A stretch of DNA of 64,000 bases. Origin: an uncultured Lachnospiraceae bacterium (lineage in GTDB: Bacteria > Bacillota > Clostridia > Lachnospirales > Lachnospiraceae). Below, one piece after another: positions 42,341 to 51,388 of the stretch. The first letter of the stretch is position 1. Every line of letters begins with the position of its first letter. The stretch is from NCBI GenBank assembly GCA_910589105.1, contig CAJUST010000005.1:62001-126000 (forward strand). Direction: 5' to 3'. The position numbers and the translations under genes were made by a program. Below the pieces are notes generated by a model. It was not told the DNA's origin and ran no database searches. It worked only from the letters and a program-made list of their open reading frames with translations.

Positions 42341-45300
42341 ACATTTTGAAGAAAGCTCTCGGCAATTTGATACAATCTTGTCGTCTGCACTTCATATTCT
42401 TCTGTCTGTGTGTCATTTTCCTGATTCTGTTTGGAAGAATGGCTCAAAAACCTTGAAAAATTCAATTTCGTTACAAACGTAACCTGTAAATCGCTCTGCT
42501 CTTCTCCAAGCGCTCCTGCAATCTCCTGAATATGCGATTCTAAAACTTGTTTCGTGTTTTTATTATCCACCGCAACATAACCGGAAATGCCTTTTTCTTT
42601 CGCCTCAATGCTCGCTGCGACCTTGCCTGCCTTTGCAGTTTCAAACATGATTTCCACCATGCCTTTTTTCTTTTCGCCGCGGACGATTTTCAACGATACA
42701 TTTGTCACTTCATTTCCCACAAGGACAGGAATCGTGTATTCTTCATTTTCCACAAGCTTGCCGGCAATGGAAATCTGGGTATTTAAAAGTTTTAATTCCC
42801 TTATGTCCATGCTTGTAATATGTTCCTCGTCCGCAATCATGGTTTTCATTACATTTTCAGCCGTTTCCTGAAGGGCTTCCTGAGCCGCCGCCATCTCTTT
42901 TGGCGTTTTTAAGGCATTTGCAAAACGGTTGATAATTTCTTCCTGTATGGCTTTAAAGTCCACTTCTTCACCGGAAAATATTTCCTCACTGTTAAATACT
43001 TGGGAAAATACCTGATTCCTCTTATTGATAAAACGGTTTGCCGCTAATACATGGTCTACCGTATTTGGCAAATCAAACCGTTCTAGTAAACGGTAAACTT
43101 CGTCCTCCGAAGCCGCTGCCTGCTTTAATTCCTCTAACTGGCTCTTTGCATATGCATCTTTTAACGCTTCTTCCTCTTGCGTAAACTCAGCCGCGTATTC
43201 CGTCAGCGCCTGTTTTAACTGTTCCGGCGTATACATTTCCCAATCAGGGCTTTCTAACAGTTTTTGCATCGTCACAGGCGTAAGCGTCTCCATTACGTCT
43301 TTCATGCAGTCTGCCTGATATGCCGTCTCAATCTGATCAATAATGGATTTATTCCCCGTATCTGCCGCATCCACGCCGCCAAATTCGTCGTCCACTGTAT
43401 AATCCATTCCGCTTTTTTTAGAGCTTCTTACGGCTGTTAATAAATTCCGCATCGTAAGGTCGGCTCCTTGGCTGACTAATGCGCCGATTGCCGCGCCGTC
43501 TGTTTTTTCAATTTGATGAATCAGACGGTACACGCCTATAAAAGTTTCCCTCTCTTTTTCGGATATATCATGGTTTTGCTCTAATTTCCAAAGGTATTCG
43601 CTGAAACGTTCCGAATCCGCTCCACTGGCATTTACACGGATTTCTTCCGCTTTCCGGTTCAATTCATCTAAATTCATATCTAACGGATTGCTGCCCTGTT
43701 TGATCAGCTCACGCACTGTCGCAGGCGTTAAATTCGCAAATGTCCTCTGCACCCGCTCGTCCGCCGCCTTCATCTGAAGTATGGAATCTTCTGTAATCTC
43801 AATGCTGTTATACGCCAATATGCGAACCGCCCTGCGGTTTACATCGCTAGTCTCTAAATTCAAATCTTTTAAAATGTCATCTACATTTGAAAATGCTTTC
43901 TGAATGGAATCCCCTAGATCCTTTCTAGGAGAAGTCATTAAGGTTTCATAACTTTCTCCAGCTTTTTCCATAGATGCTTTCAGTGCATTTCCGGCTTCAT
44001 GCAGGCTATTGACTGTATCAAGCGAAGCGCCTTTTACGCCTAACACATACGCAGGAATTTCTTTTAAATCAGTAACTTTCTGCGTCGTTTCTTCAAAAAG
44101 GCCCGCCTGTTCCGTATCGGCCGTTTTCCCGCTTTCTCCAAGCAAAGCCTTATAATAATCTGACTCTTGCTCTTTTAACTGCTCGACTAGTTCTTCTAAT
44201 GGCTTTGTATCTATGGAAATGCCCTGTTTTAAAAGAGCCCTGTTTGCCTCCGTAGACATGGCAAGCCTTGTTTCTTCCAAAACCCGCTTTGCCTTTAAAA
44301 ACAAAAATCCCTGATCCGTGATTTCGTTTTCCCCTTCGCCTAAAGAGCCTTCCCCAGAAGCTTCCGCCGCATTTTCTAATACGCCGTCTACACCGGAAAC
44401 GTCTAATTTTCCGCTTTTGCGAAGCTGAGCCGCCTGTTCTAAACTTTCTATCGTGACTTCAATATTATTTGAAACCAGATAGGCTATGTCTTCATCTGTC
44501 GCTTCCGTCACGACTTCCACTGCGCGTTTTGCCTGAGCCGTCAGCGAATATTCCGACAAAAGAAACGCATCTTTTGGACGATCCCCTTCTAAAACGGCCA
44601 CTGCGACCGCCTGCGCTATATCCGCCCCATCAACAGGAAGGGCTAATCCACTGAGTTTTCGCATATAACTAAAGTTTTCTGCCGTAAATGCAATTCCACT
44701 TGAAATCATAAATTGGCTTTGTTCTATCGTTTCTTCATTTACTTCTTCGCCTGCCGCTGTAATAACCTGTTCCATCTGCTCTTTTAACGCCTCAAAATCA
44801 ATTTCATCTTCCGGAAGGGCATAAGATGCGCTGCCTGAAAATTCCGCTAAATAGAGATTTTCAATGCTTGGGCTTAAATGGTTATCCAGCAGATATTTCA
44901 TTGCGCCTCTGGACAATGAGGTCAGTTCTTTTGCCTGTTCATAAGCTTTCAATCCGTCCGACAAATTTTCTTCCGTAACTGGAAGGTCATTCGCTTCAAA
45001 ACAGCTTTCTAACTGGCTTGCTGCCGCTAAGCTGCCGGATATTGCTTCTATCTGCTCTTTCGTTAAAGCTCCTCCCATATCCGAAACATCTACGCCCGCT
45101 TTTGCAAGCTGCGCTTTTATTTTATCCGTAACGGTGACAATCGTATCCGATCCAGTGGAATGAATGTCAAACCCTTCTTCCTGCGCTTGTTTATAATCTT
45201 CCGGCGTCATCGTATTCGACAAAACTGCCATCTGGTTTTTCCGGCTTGCCGCATCCATCTGATTTTCCATTTTTTCCTGAAATTCTTCAAGAGCGCCCTT

Positions 45301-45471
45301 TTGCATTAAGTCTTCTTTTTCATATCCCGTCTGACCGATGCGTTCCGAAGGATCTAACGCATCCAGCTTTGCTTTTGCCGTCTTGGCAAAAGAAACGCCT
45401 GCGCTTGTTTTTTCAAATGGTTTTTCCTTCTGCACAGTTTGGTCAAATATGCTTCCATTCTCAATCTTCAT
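42322..45471 (-). CDS. Large flagellum-associated protein (DUF6240-like), possibly FliK-like at its C terminus
   Basis: The 1049-residue product (ATG at 45471 after GAGGT) lacks a signal peptide and is acidic and helical. It contains many repeats of a ~60-residue module in which a segment like LLxxNIxxTIESLxxA recurs (for example near 340, 560-600 and 640). I believe such proteins are annotated DUF6240 in Lachnospiraceae. The last ~200 residues (VSLKIVRGEKKKGMVEIMFE onward) resemble the FliK C-terminal domain that controls hook length. It lies directly upstream of flagellin and holds the flagellin sigma-28 promoter in its 3' end. A hook-length or flagellar export role is inference. Confidence 0.6.
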   Translation of the reverse strand: MKIENGSIFDQTVQKEKPFEKTSAGVSFAKTAKAKLDALDPSERIGQTGYEKEDLMQKGALEEFQEKMENQMDAASRKNQMAVLSNTMTPEDYKQAQEEGFDIHSTGSDTIVTVTDKIKAQLAKAGVDVSDMGGALTKEQIEAISGSLAAASQLESCFEANDLPVTEENLSDGLKAYEQAKELTSLSRGAMKYLLDNHLSPSIENLYLAEFSGSASYALPEDEIDFEALKEQMEQVITAAGEEVNEETIEQSQFMISSGIAFTAENFSYMRKLSGLALPVDGADIAQAVAVAVLEGDRPKDAFLLSEYSLTAQAKRAVEVVTEATDEDIAYLVSNNIEVTIESLEQAAQLRKSGKLDVSGVDGVLENAAEASGEGSLGEGENEITDQGFLFLKAKRVLEETRLAMSTEANRALLKQGISIDTKPLEELVEQLKEQESDYYKALLGESGKTADTEQAGLFEETTQKVTDLKEIPAYVLGVKGASLDTVNSLHEAGNALKASMEKAGESYETLMTSPRKDLGDSIQKAFSNVDDILKDLNLETSDVNRRAVRILAYNSIEITEDSILQMKAADERVQRTFANLTPATVRELIKQGSNPLDMNLDELNRKAEEIRVNASGADSERFSEYLWKLEQNHDISEKERETFIGVYRLIHQIEKTDGAAIGALVSQGADLTMRNLLTAVRSSKKSGMDYTVDDEFGGVDAADTGNKSIIDQIETAYQADCMKDVMETLTPVTMQKLLESPDWEMYTPEQLKQALTEYAAEFTQEEEALKDAYAKSQLEELKQAAASEDEVYRLLERFDLPNTVDHVLAANRFINKRNQVFSQVFNSEEIFSGEEVDFKAIQEEIINRFANALKTPKEMAAAQEALQETAENVMKTMIADEEHITSMDIRELKLLNTQISIAGKLVENEEYTIPVLVGNEVTNVSLKIVRGEKKKGMVEIMFETAKAGKVAASIEAKEKGISGYVAVDNKNTKQVLESHIQEIAGALGEEQSDLQVTFVTKLNFSRFLSHSSKQNQENDTQTEEYEVQTTRLYQIAESFLQNVKELEF

Positions 45472-45559
45472 AAGTTTACCTCGTCTTCTTTTCACTGTCA
45501 TGTTCTAATTATTATGTCGGTAAAAATTGAAAAAACTGAACACTTTCCTTACACATAAA

Positions 45560-45616
45560 AAGGAACTGCCGCAAAATATCTTGTTTGCCAGACATATTTT
45601 GCAACAGCCCTTTCTA
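45560..45616 (-). terminator. Imperfect terminator after glgB
   Basis: On the minus strand GAAAGGGCTG and GCAAAATAT (+ strand 45592-45616) pair with ATATTTTGC and CAGTTCCTTTTT (+ strand 45560-45581), giving a long stem with small bulges and a trailing T-run. It lies about 20 bp after the glgB stop codon and separates it from the flagellar genes. Confidence 0.6.
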
Positions 45617-45634
45617 ATTCTTTATTCTTTTCAA

Positions 45635-47542
45635 TTAATATGAAAACCTGAAAACCGCCACTCCATAGCCGGCCAAAGGATACGCAATCGAATAATCCCT
45701 TCCGTCACATTCCTGCTTTTTCGCTTTATAGCTTAACGGCTTTTCTTCCCCACTGCCGCCAAATTTCGGATCGTCACTATGGAAAATTAATCGGTACGAC
45801 TTTTTCACCGGAACGCCGACCCGGAAATCTTCCCTGTCTACCGGAGTAAAATTGCAGACGAATAACAAGCAATTCTTGCCGTCCCTGCTCTTTCTGATAA
45901 AACTAAAAATACTCCTATCCGCATCATTTGCATTAATCCACTCGAATCCATCCCAACTATGGTCAAGTTCATACATAGCCGGATATTTTTTGTACAGATG
46001 TAACAGTTCTTTTACATAATTTTGCATTTGTTTATGCTCCGGCTTTTCTAACAAATGCCACTCCAGTTCCGTTTTCTCACTCCACTCATGAAGCTGGGCA
46101 AATTCCTGACCCATAAATAAAAGTTTTTTTCCGGGGTGGCCCATCATAAACGCATAGCCGACTTTTAAATTGGAAAATTTATCTTCTCCAAGCCCCGGCA
46201 TCTTATTGATCATGGAACATTTTAAGTGGACGACTTCGTCGTGGGAAAGCACAAGAATATATTTTTCACTTCCATTATAAGACATGGCAAACGTCATTTT
46301 ATTGTGGTTATTTTTACGGAAATACGGATCTAATTTCATATAATCCAAAAAATCATGCATCCAGCCCATATTCCATTTCAGCGAGAAGTTTAACCCGCCA
46401 TCTTCCGCAGGGCCTGTTACCATTGGCCATGCAGTGGATTCTTCCGCAATCATCACAGCTCCCTTATTGCGTCCGGTTATCAGCGTATTGATATGGCGGA
46501 AAAATTCAATCGCGTCTAAATTTTTATTCTCGCCATATTCATTTGCAACCCACTGCCCGTCTTGTTTTCCATAATCCAGATATAACATGGAAGCTACTGC
46601 ATCGACGCGAAGCCCGTCGATATGATAGTGTTCCACCCACATCAGGGCGCTTCCAATTAAAAAGTTTTTGACATAGCTGTTCCCATAATCGAATATTTTC
46701 GTTCCCCAATCGGGGTGTTCCCCTTTTCTAGGATCTGCATATTCATATAACGGCTCTCCGTCAAATTCCGCAAGCCCATGCGCATCTCTTGGAAAATGCG
46801 CCGGCACCCAGTCTAAAATTACCCCGATATTATGCCTATGGAAATAGTTTATCATCCATGCAAAATCCTCTGGCGTTCCATAACGGGACGTTGGAGCGTA
46901 ATATCCGGTCACTTGATATCCCCAAGAACCGTCAAATGGATATTCTGAAATCCCCATGAGCTCAACGTGCGTATATCCCATCTCTTTTACATACGAACCA
47001 AGCGCTTTTGCAAACTCACGGTAGGTGTAAAACCCATTATCTTCCTCATATCCTAGATGCCGCATCCATGAACCAATATGCGCCTCATAGATGCTCATAG
47101 GAACTTCGTCCATCGTTTTTAATTCCGCCCGTTTTTTCATCCAAGCGTCATCTGTCCACTTTATTTTATTAATATCTACAATTTTAGATGCCGTTCCCGG
47201 CCTTACCTCGGCAAAATTTGCATACGGGTCTGCCTTGTAGAGTTTCCTATCATCCTGAGTGATAATCAGATACTTATACAAGCTCCCTGTTTTTAACCCT
47301 GTGACAAACAATTCATACACACCGGCATCGACGGGTTTTAAACGTTTCATCTCATGTGAAGTTTCATTCCAGTCATTAAAATCCCCAACAACAAATACAG
47401 CCTTTGCATGTGGGGCATATACCGTAAAGCAGACGCCGCTTTTTTTCCGGCGGGTCATAGGATGCGCCCCCATCTTTTTATAAATGTCATAATGCGTTGC
47501 CTGCCCGAACAAATACATGTCCATTTCTGTAAAATTCCCCAT
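45635..47542 (-). CDS. glgB: 1,4-alpha-glucan branching enzyme
   Basis: GlgB makes alpha-1,6 branches in glycogen. The ATG at 47542 (MGNFTEMDMYLFGQATHYDI) follows GGAGGG; the open frame extends 47 codons upstream without homology. The 635-residue product has an N-terminal CBM48 region (KAVFVVGDFNDWN near 48-60), the alpha-amylase barrel and the GH13 catalytic residues: nucleophile Asp314 in GLRVDAVASMLY, acid/base Glu367 in MIAEEST and Asp435 in VLSHDEVVH. No other glycogen gene is adjacent. It follows the TPR/AAA-like gene by 19 bp. Confidence 0.95.
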   Translation of the reverse strand: MGNFTEMDMYLFGQATHYDIYKKMGAHPMTRRKKSGVCFTVYAPHAKAVFVVGDFNDWNETSHEMKRLKPVDAGVYELFVTGLKTGSLYKYLIITQDDRKLYKADPYANFAEVRPGTASKIVDINKIKWTDDAWMKKRAELKTMDEVPMSIYEAHIGSWMRHLGYEEDNGFYTYREFAKALGSYVKEMGYTHVELMGISEYPFDGSWGYQVTGYYAPTSRYGTPEDFAWMINYFHRHNIGVILDWVPAHFPRDAHGLAEFDGEPLYEYADPRKGEHPDWGTKIFDYGNSYVKNFLIGSALMWVEHYHIDGLRVDAVASMLYLDYGKQDGQWVANEYGENKNLDAIEFFRHINTLITGRNKGAVMIAEESTAWPMVTGPAEDGGLNFSLKWNMGWMHDFLDYMKLDPYFRKNNHNKMTFAMSYNGSEKYILVLSHDEVVHLKCSMINKMPGLGEDKFSNLKVGYAFMMGHPGKKLLFMGQEFAQLHEWSEKTELEWHLLEKPEHKQMQNYVKELLHLYKKYPAMYELDHSWDGFEWINANDADRSIFSFIRKSRDGKNCLLFVCNFTPVDREDFRVGVPVKKSYRLIFHSDDPKFGGSGEEKPLSYKAKKQECDGRDYSIAYPLAGYGVAVFRFSY

Positions 47543-47561
47543 AACTAATACCCTCCATTTT

Positions 47562-50048
47562 TTATTCTTCAAAATCTTTTTCTTTGAGTATGACATAATT
47601 ATCTTCCGTATATCTTCTGGAAGTAATGATTGAAATTGCTTTTTGCAGTGAGTTTTTCTCAGAGCGCTGTATCGCTTTATCAACGATTTCCTTTACTTCC
47701 GTTAAATTCGTCGCCCTATCTAATCTCTGTATGTTGCTAATCCGATTATAAAGCGCCAAAACTCCCATTGTGTCAATTTCATAATCCAATTCATGAGCAT
47801 ACGCTTTTCCAAACTCCACTAATTCATCGCTGGTAAATATCGGAATGATCACCCTTTGCGTAAATTTTCTGGCAAATCCCTCATCTTGCCCCAATGCCTG
47901 ATTTAATCCCTTTCTAGTGTCTTCCATAAGGACTAAAATGCCGCTTGCGTCATTTTCTAACAACAGTGATAATTTTACTGCGGTTTCGCGTGAAATTTCT
48001 CCTGCATGTTCTATTATCAGGTATCCTCCCGCAATTTTTTGAATCAGTTTCGTAAGGTCTTTTTTATTTAACGCTTTCGCGTCAATTTTTCCGATTTTGC
48101 TTTTTGGGCGTTTCAGTTCCCTTTGGAGCGCTTTTACAAATGCCGCCGCAAGGACTGTCTTCCCCGAACCTTCCACCCCCTGTATTAAAATATGCCCTGT
48201 AGGAGTCGGCTGCCTTGATCTTAACTTTTTAAGGGAAACTGTAAGCGTCTGGCAAATCTGCGTCTCCATTCCGCTTACCGGAACAAAATAAGAAAAGATC
48301 GCTTTTTGTTCTTCACTTAATTTAGAAACTGACGGCTTTTCTTTTTTTTGTTTTGGTTTCAGCGGGCTTATTTTCTGTTCAACAAAAACTTTCTCCTGTT
48401 GTTCTCCCAGCGTTTGCTCCGTGGGTGTTTGTTCCGTGACTTTCTGTTCTTCTATTTTTTTCTCTAAAGCTTCTTCTATTTTTTTTACTTTAATTTCCTT
48501 TGTGTCCTGCTTGAGAAGACTGGATTCTTTTTCGGTAAATTTTTCCGGCGGGATGCCATAAAACTCGGCTTCCGCCAAACGCATTTCTTCTTCCTCTTTT
48601 TTTTCAAACTGCTGTGGGACATAAGGCTTTAACCCAATTTGCTCATCAAAATTCGGTTTTGCCTGTTTTATTTTTTTTAGAAGCTCGTGTTCTTCTTTTT
48701 CAGCTTCGGATTCTTCCTTCTGCTCAAAACCTTCGTTCTTTTCGGCTTCTTCTTCTTTTGCTTCTTCCTTTAATTTATTAATCTGTTGTTGAAGCATATC
48801 GTTCATGCCCGCCATCAGCTTGCTTGCGCGTTCTTCATCGGAGATATTCGATTCGGAAAGATATTCTTCCTGCAAAAGCTGTGTTGGCGAAATTCCGGCA
48901 TCGAGCTTTGGAATCACCTCTGCAAGCCGCTCCATAATGTCTCCGGCTTCCTGTAATGCCCTTGCTTTTGCCGTCTCTAATTTTTTCTGCTGCGCCATCT
49001 GTAATGCGGACTTAGCCGCGCGCCTCGTCTTTTCCCAATCACTTAACACATCTTGAATGCTCATCTGCCCTTCAATCTGTGTTTCCGGAGACTTATCAGA
49101 AACCATAATGCTCATTTGTCCGTCTGTGTCTTCCGCTAAAATCTCTTTGAAGTTACTGCGCAGCGTTTTGTCAATTTCTTCTTCCACTTCTTCTTTTTGT
49201 GGCTGTCCTTCGTTTCTGGGCACTTGCAGATATGGAATTTCCTCTACCATTTTTTTAATGTTATCCATGGTATTGTCCACAGTCTCCTGTTTCGTCGCTT
49301 CCATAATTTGCTGCATACTCTTTTTTAATTCTTCCTGAAGGTTTGCCGTGTTAAACTTACTGACATTTTCCTGAACGATCGGAATCCTGACAGATCCGTC
49401 TTCCGGCGGACGGATTTCTTTTACGCCGTCCCTATGCTGTTTTAAAGTCCGGTATTTATCTTCCTGAACCTTCGTCAAAGGCTGATAGTGCATCTTAAGC
49501 TCCAACGCCCGTTCTACATAAATGCCGTCTCCAAACCATAAAATTAACTCGTCGCAGGCATCGATGCACTTTTCGCTCTCCCCTGCCTGATGGTAAAGGT
49601 ACGCAAGCTGGTACGCCCATTCTTCCGTGTATTCGGATTCTTTTAATTCCTCCAAAATTGTAATCAGCGTTTTATAGTCAGCGCCCTTTTCCTTGCTGAT
49701 TTTGTAACGCAGAATATATTTTAAATTATCGTGTGGCGCAATCTCTACAAATTCATCGTAGTATTCTTCCGCTTCTTCGATATTTTTCATTTTAATTGCA
49801 AGTTCAGCTAAACGGTAAATAATCATTCTCCCAATCGGAGAACGGTCATATGCCATCAGAAGAATATCTCTCGCTTCTTCATACCTTTTTAATTTCGAAT
49901 AGATATCCCCTGCCCGCATCAAAAGGTTGACATTCTTCACTTTCCGCCAATTCATTGAATCTGCAATTTCAGCGGCAGTTTCAAAATCCCCCTTCGACGC
50001 CAGAGCTTTCATCTGATCTAATTTTAACTTATATTCGTACTTATCCAA
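47562..50048 (-). CDS. TPR-repeat protein with C-terminal AAA-like ATPase domain
   Basis: The 828-residue protein starts with a TTG at 50048, after AGGGGTG. Residues about 1-200 form tetratricopeptide repeats (for example YEEARDILLMAYDRSP and IEEAEEYYDEFVEIAPHDN). A long charged, coiled-coil middle contains a repeated GQMSI motif. The C-terminal ~210 residues form an ATPase domain with Walker A GVEGSGKT (624-631) and a Walker-B-like GGYLIIEHAG (674-683), where the usual DE pair is IE. This resembles CbxX/CfxQ-type AAA proteins. It precedes glgB by 19 bp. I do not recognise a named family. Confidence 0.65.
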   Translation of the reverse strand: MDKYEYKLKLDQMKALASKGDFETAAEIADSMNWRKVKNVNLLMRAGDIYSKLKRYEEARDILLMAYDRSPIGRMIIYRLAELAIKMKNIEEAEEYYDEFVEIAPHDNLKYILRYKISKEKGADYKTLITILEELKESEYTEEWAYQLAYLYHQAGESEKCIDACDELILWFGDGIYVERALELKMHYQPLTKVQEDKYRTLKQHRDGVKEIRPPEDGSVRIPIVQENVSKFNTANLQEELKKSMQQIMEATKQETVDNTMDNIKKMVEEIPYLQVPRNEGQPQKEEVEEEIDKTLRSNFKEILAEDTDGQMSIMVSDKSPETQIEGQMSIQDVLSDWEKTRRAAKSALQMAQQKKLETAKARALQEAGDIMERLAEVIPKLDAGISPTQLLQEEYLSESNISDEERASKLMAGMNDMLQQQINKLKEEAKEEEAEKNEGFEQKEESEAEKEEHELLKKIKQAKPNFDEQIGLKPYVPQQFEKKEEEEMRLAEAEFYGIPPEKFTEKESSLLKQDTKEIKVKKIEEALEKKIEEQKVTEQTPTEQTLGEQQEKVFVEQKISPLKPKQKKEKPSVSKLSEEQKAIFSYFVPVSGMETQICQTLTVSLKKLRSRQPTPTGHILIQGVEGSGKTVLAAAFVKALQRELKRPKSKIGKIDAKALNKKDLTKLIQKIAGGYLIIEHAGEISRETAVKLSLLLENDASGILVLMEDTRKGLNQALGQDEGFARKFTQRVIIPIFTSDELVEFGKAYAHELDYEIDTMGVLALYNRISNIQRLDRATNLTEVKEIVDKAIQRSEKNSLQKAISIITSRRYTEDNYVILKEKDFEE

Positions 50049-50075
50049 TTTGTGTCACCCCTAAATAGCCCTATG

Positions 50076-51377
50076 CTATTTTTTATTTTCATAGTGGAGT
50101 TTTCCGGATTTTATATCTACATTTTCCATTTTTATATAATCTCTGGTTTCCTCCGGCAGTCTGCGTTTCCTTAAAGTATAAGCTACGATTTCCCGAATCA
50201 GCCAGTAAATAACAGCAAATGTAGGCACGCCAAACAGCATTCCCATAAATCCAAACAGCCCGCCGCCCACTAAAATAGCAAAAATAACCCAAAACGAAGA
50301 AAGCCCTGTGGAATCTCCCAATATTTTTGGTCCAATAATATTTCCGTCTACCTGCTGAAGCGCCAATACAAAGACTAAAAAATACAACCCTTTCATCGGT
50401 TCAGCCAGCGCAATCAAAATAAAACTTGGGACTGCGCCGATAAACGGCCCGAAAAACGGCACAACATTTGTAACGCCGACGATGGCAGCCACTAAAAGGC
50501 TGTATGGTATTTTCAGAATAATCAGTCCAACGTAGCAAATCACGCCGATAATTGCAGAGTCCACGATTTTCCCGCTGATAAATCCTCCAAACAACTGATG
50601 ACTGACGCGAAGCAAACGAAGCGCGTTATTTCCTGCTTTTGCCGGCAAAACGGCATAGAGGATTTTCTTGCCCTGTCCAATGAATGTCTCTTTTCCTACT
50701 AAAAGATAAAGCGCAATGACTAGCCCGATGACAAAGTTAAAAAACATACGGAACGCGCTAATTACCCCAGTTGTAAAAGATGCAACATAAGTCATGTATG
50801 TTTTCAACTGCGGCAAGATCTGATTTTGAAAAATCTTTTCTAAATACTCTCCGATGCTGATTAAATCTATCCCAAGCGTAGCCAGCCAGTTTGCCATTTG
50901 GCTGTCCTCTGCCATAAATTCGTCTACCCAATCTGAAAAATCATTAAATTCTGACGGAAGGTTCACCATCATATTCTGGATGCTTTTGATTAACTCTGGC
51001 ACCATCATATAAAGTAACAGAAAAATGATCAAAAGCAAAAATGCGAGCGCGCCCACCGTCCCAATTACACGCGCCATTTTCTTCGCTTTTCTCTCGCCTT
51101 TTACCCTTGGTTTTAGAAATTTTAAAAGATGCTTTTCCAAAAACACCATTACGGGATTTAACAGATACGCCGTAATAAATCCCATAATGATCGGCTGTAA
51201 GATTCCCATAAGCTTCTGCCAGTATTCCGCAAACCCATGGTAACGGTATATAAAGAAGAAAAACAGAATACAACAGCAAAATGTCAGAAATACAATAAAA
51301 GCAATGACTGAATATTTTTTTAAATCGTAATCAGGTTCTTTTTTCTTCGTCTGTATATTTTTTCGCGGGTCTTCCAC
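50076..51377 (-). CDS. AI-2E family transporter
   Basis: These are polytopic membrane proteins thought to export autoinducer-2 or to serve as ion transporters. The 433-residue product has about eight membrane helices, with the conserved stretches FITAYLLNPVMVFLEKHLLK and VPFFGPFIGAVPSFILIALA (typical of the family), and a charged cytoplasmic tail. The start is a GTG at 51377, 7 nt after AGGAGG. It lies 11 bp after the hydratase gene and 27 bp before the TPR/AAA-like gene. The transported substrate is not evident. Confidence 0.9.
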   Translation of the reverse strand: MEDPRKNIQTKKKEPDYDLKKYSVIAFIVFLTFCCCILFFFFIYRYHGFAEYWQKLMGILQPIIMGFITAYLLNPVMVFLEKHLLKFLKPRVKGERKAKKMARVIGTVGALAFLLLIIFLLLYMMVPELIKSIQNMMVNLPSEFNDFSDWVDEFMAEDSQMANWLATLGIDLISIGEYLEKIFQNQILPQLKTYMTYVASFTTGVISAFRMFFNFVIGLVIALYLLVGKETFIGQGKKILYAVLPAKAGNNALRLLRVSHQLFGGFISGKIVDSAIIGVICYVGLIILKIPYSLLVAAIVGVTNVVPFFGPFIGAVPSFILIALAEPMKGLYFLVFVLALQQVDGNIIGPKILGDSTGLSSFWVIFAILVGGGLFGFMGMLFGVPTFAVIYWLIREIVAYTLRKRRLPEETRDYIKMENVDIKSGKLHYENKK

Positions 51378-51388
51378 AGCGCTTCCTC

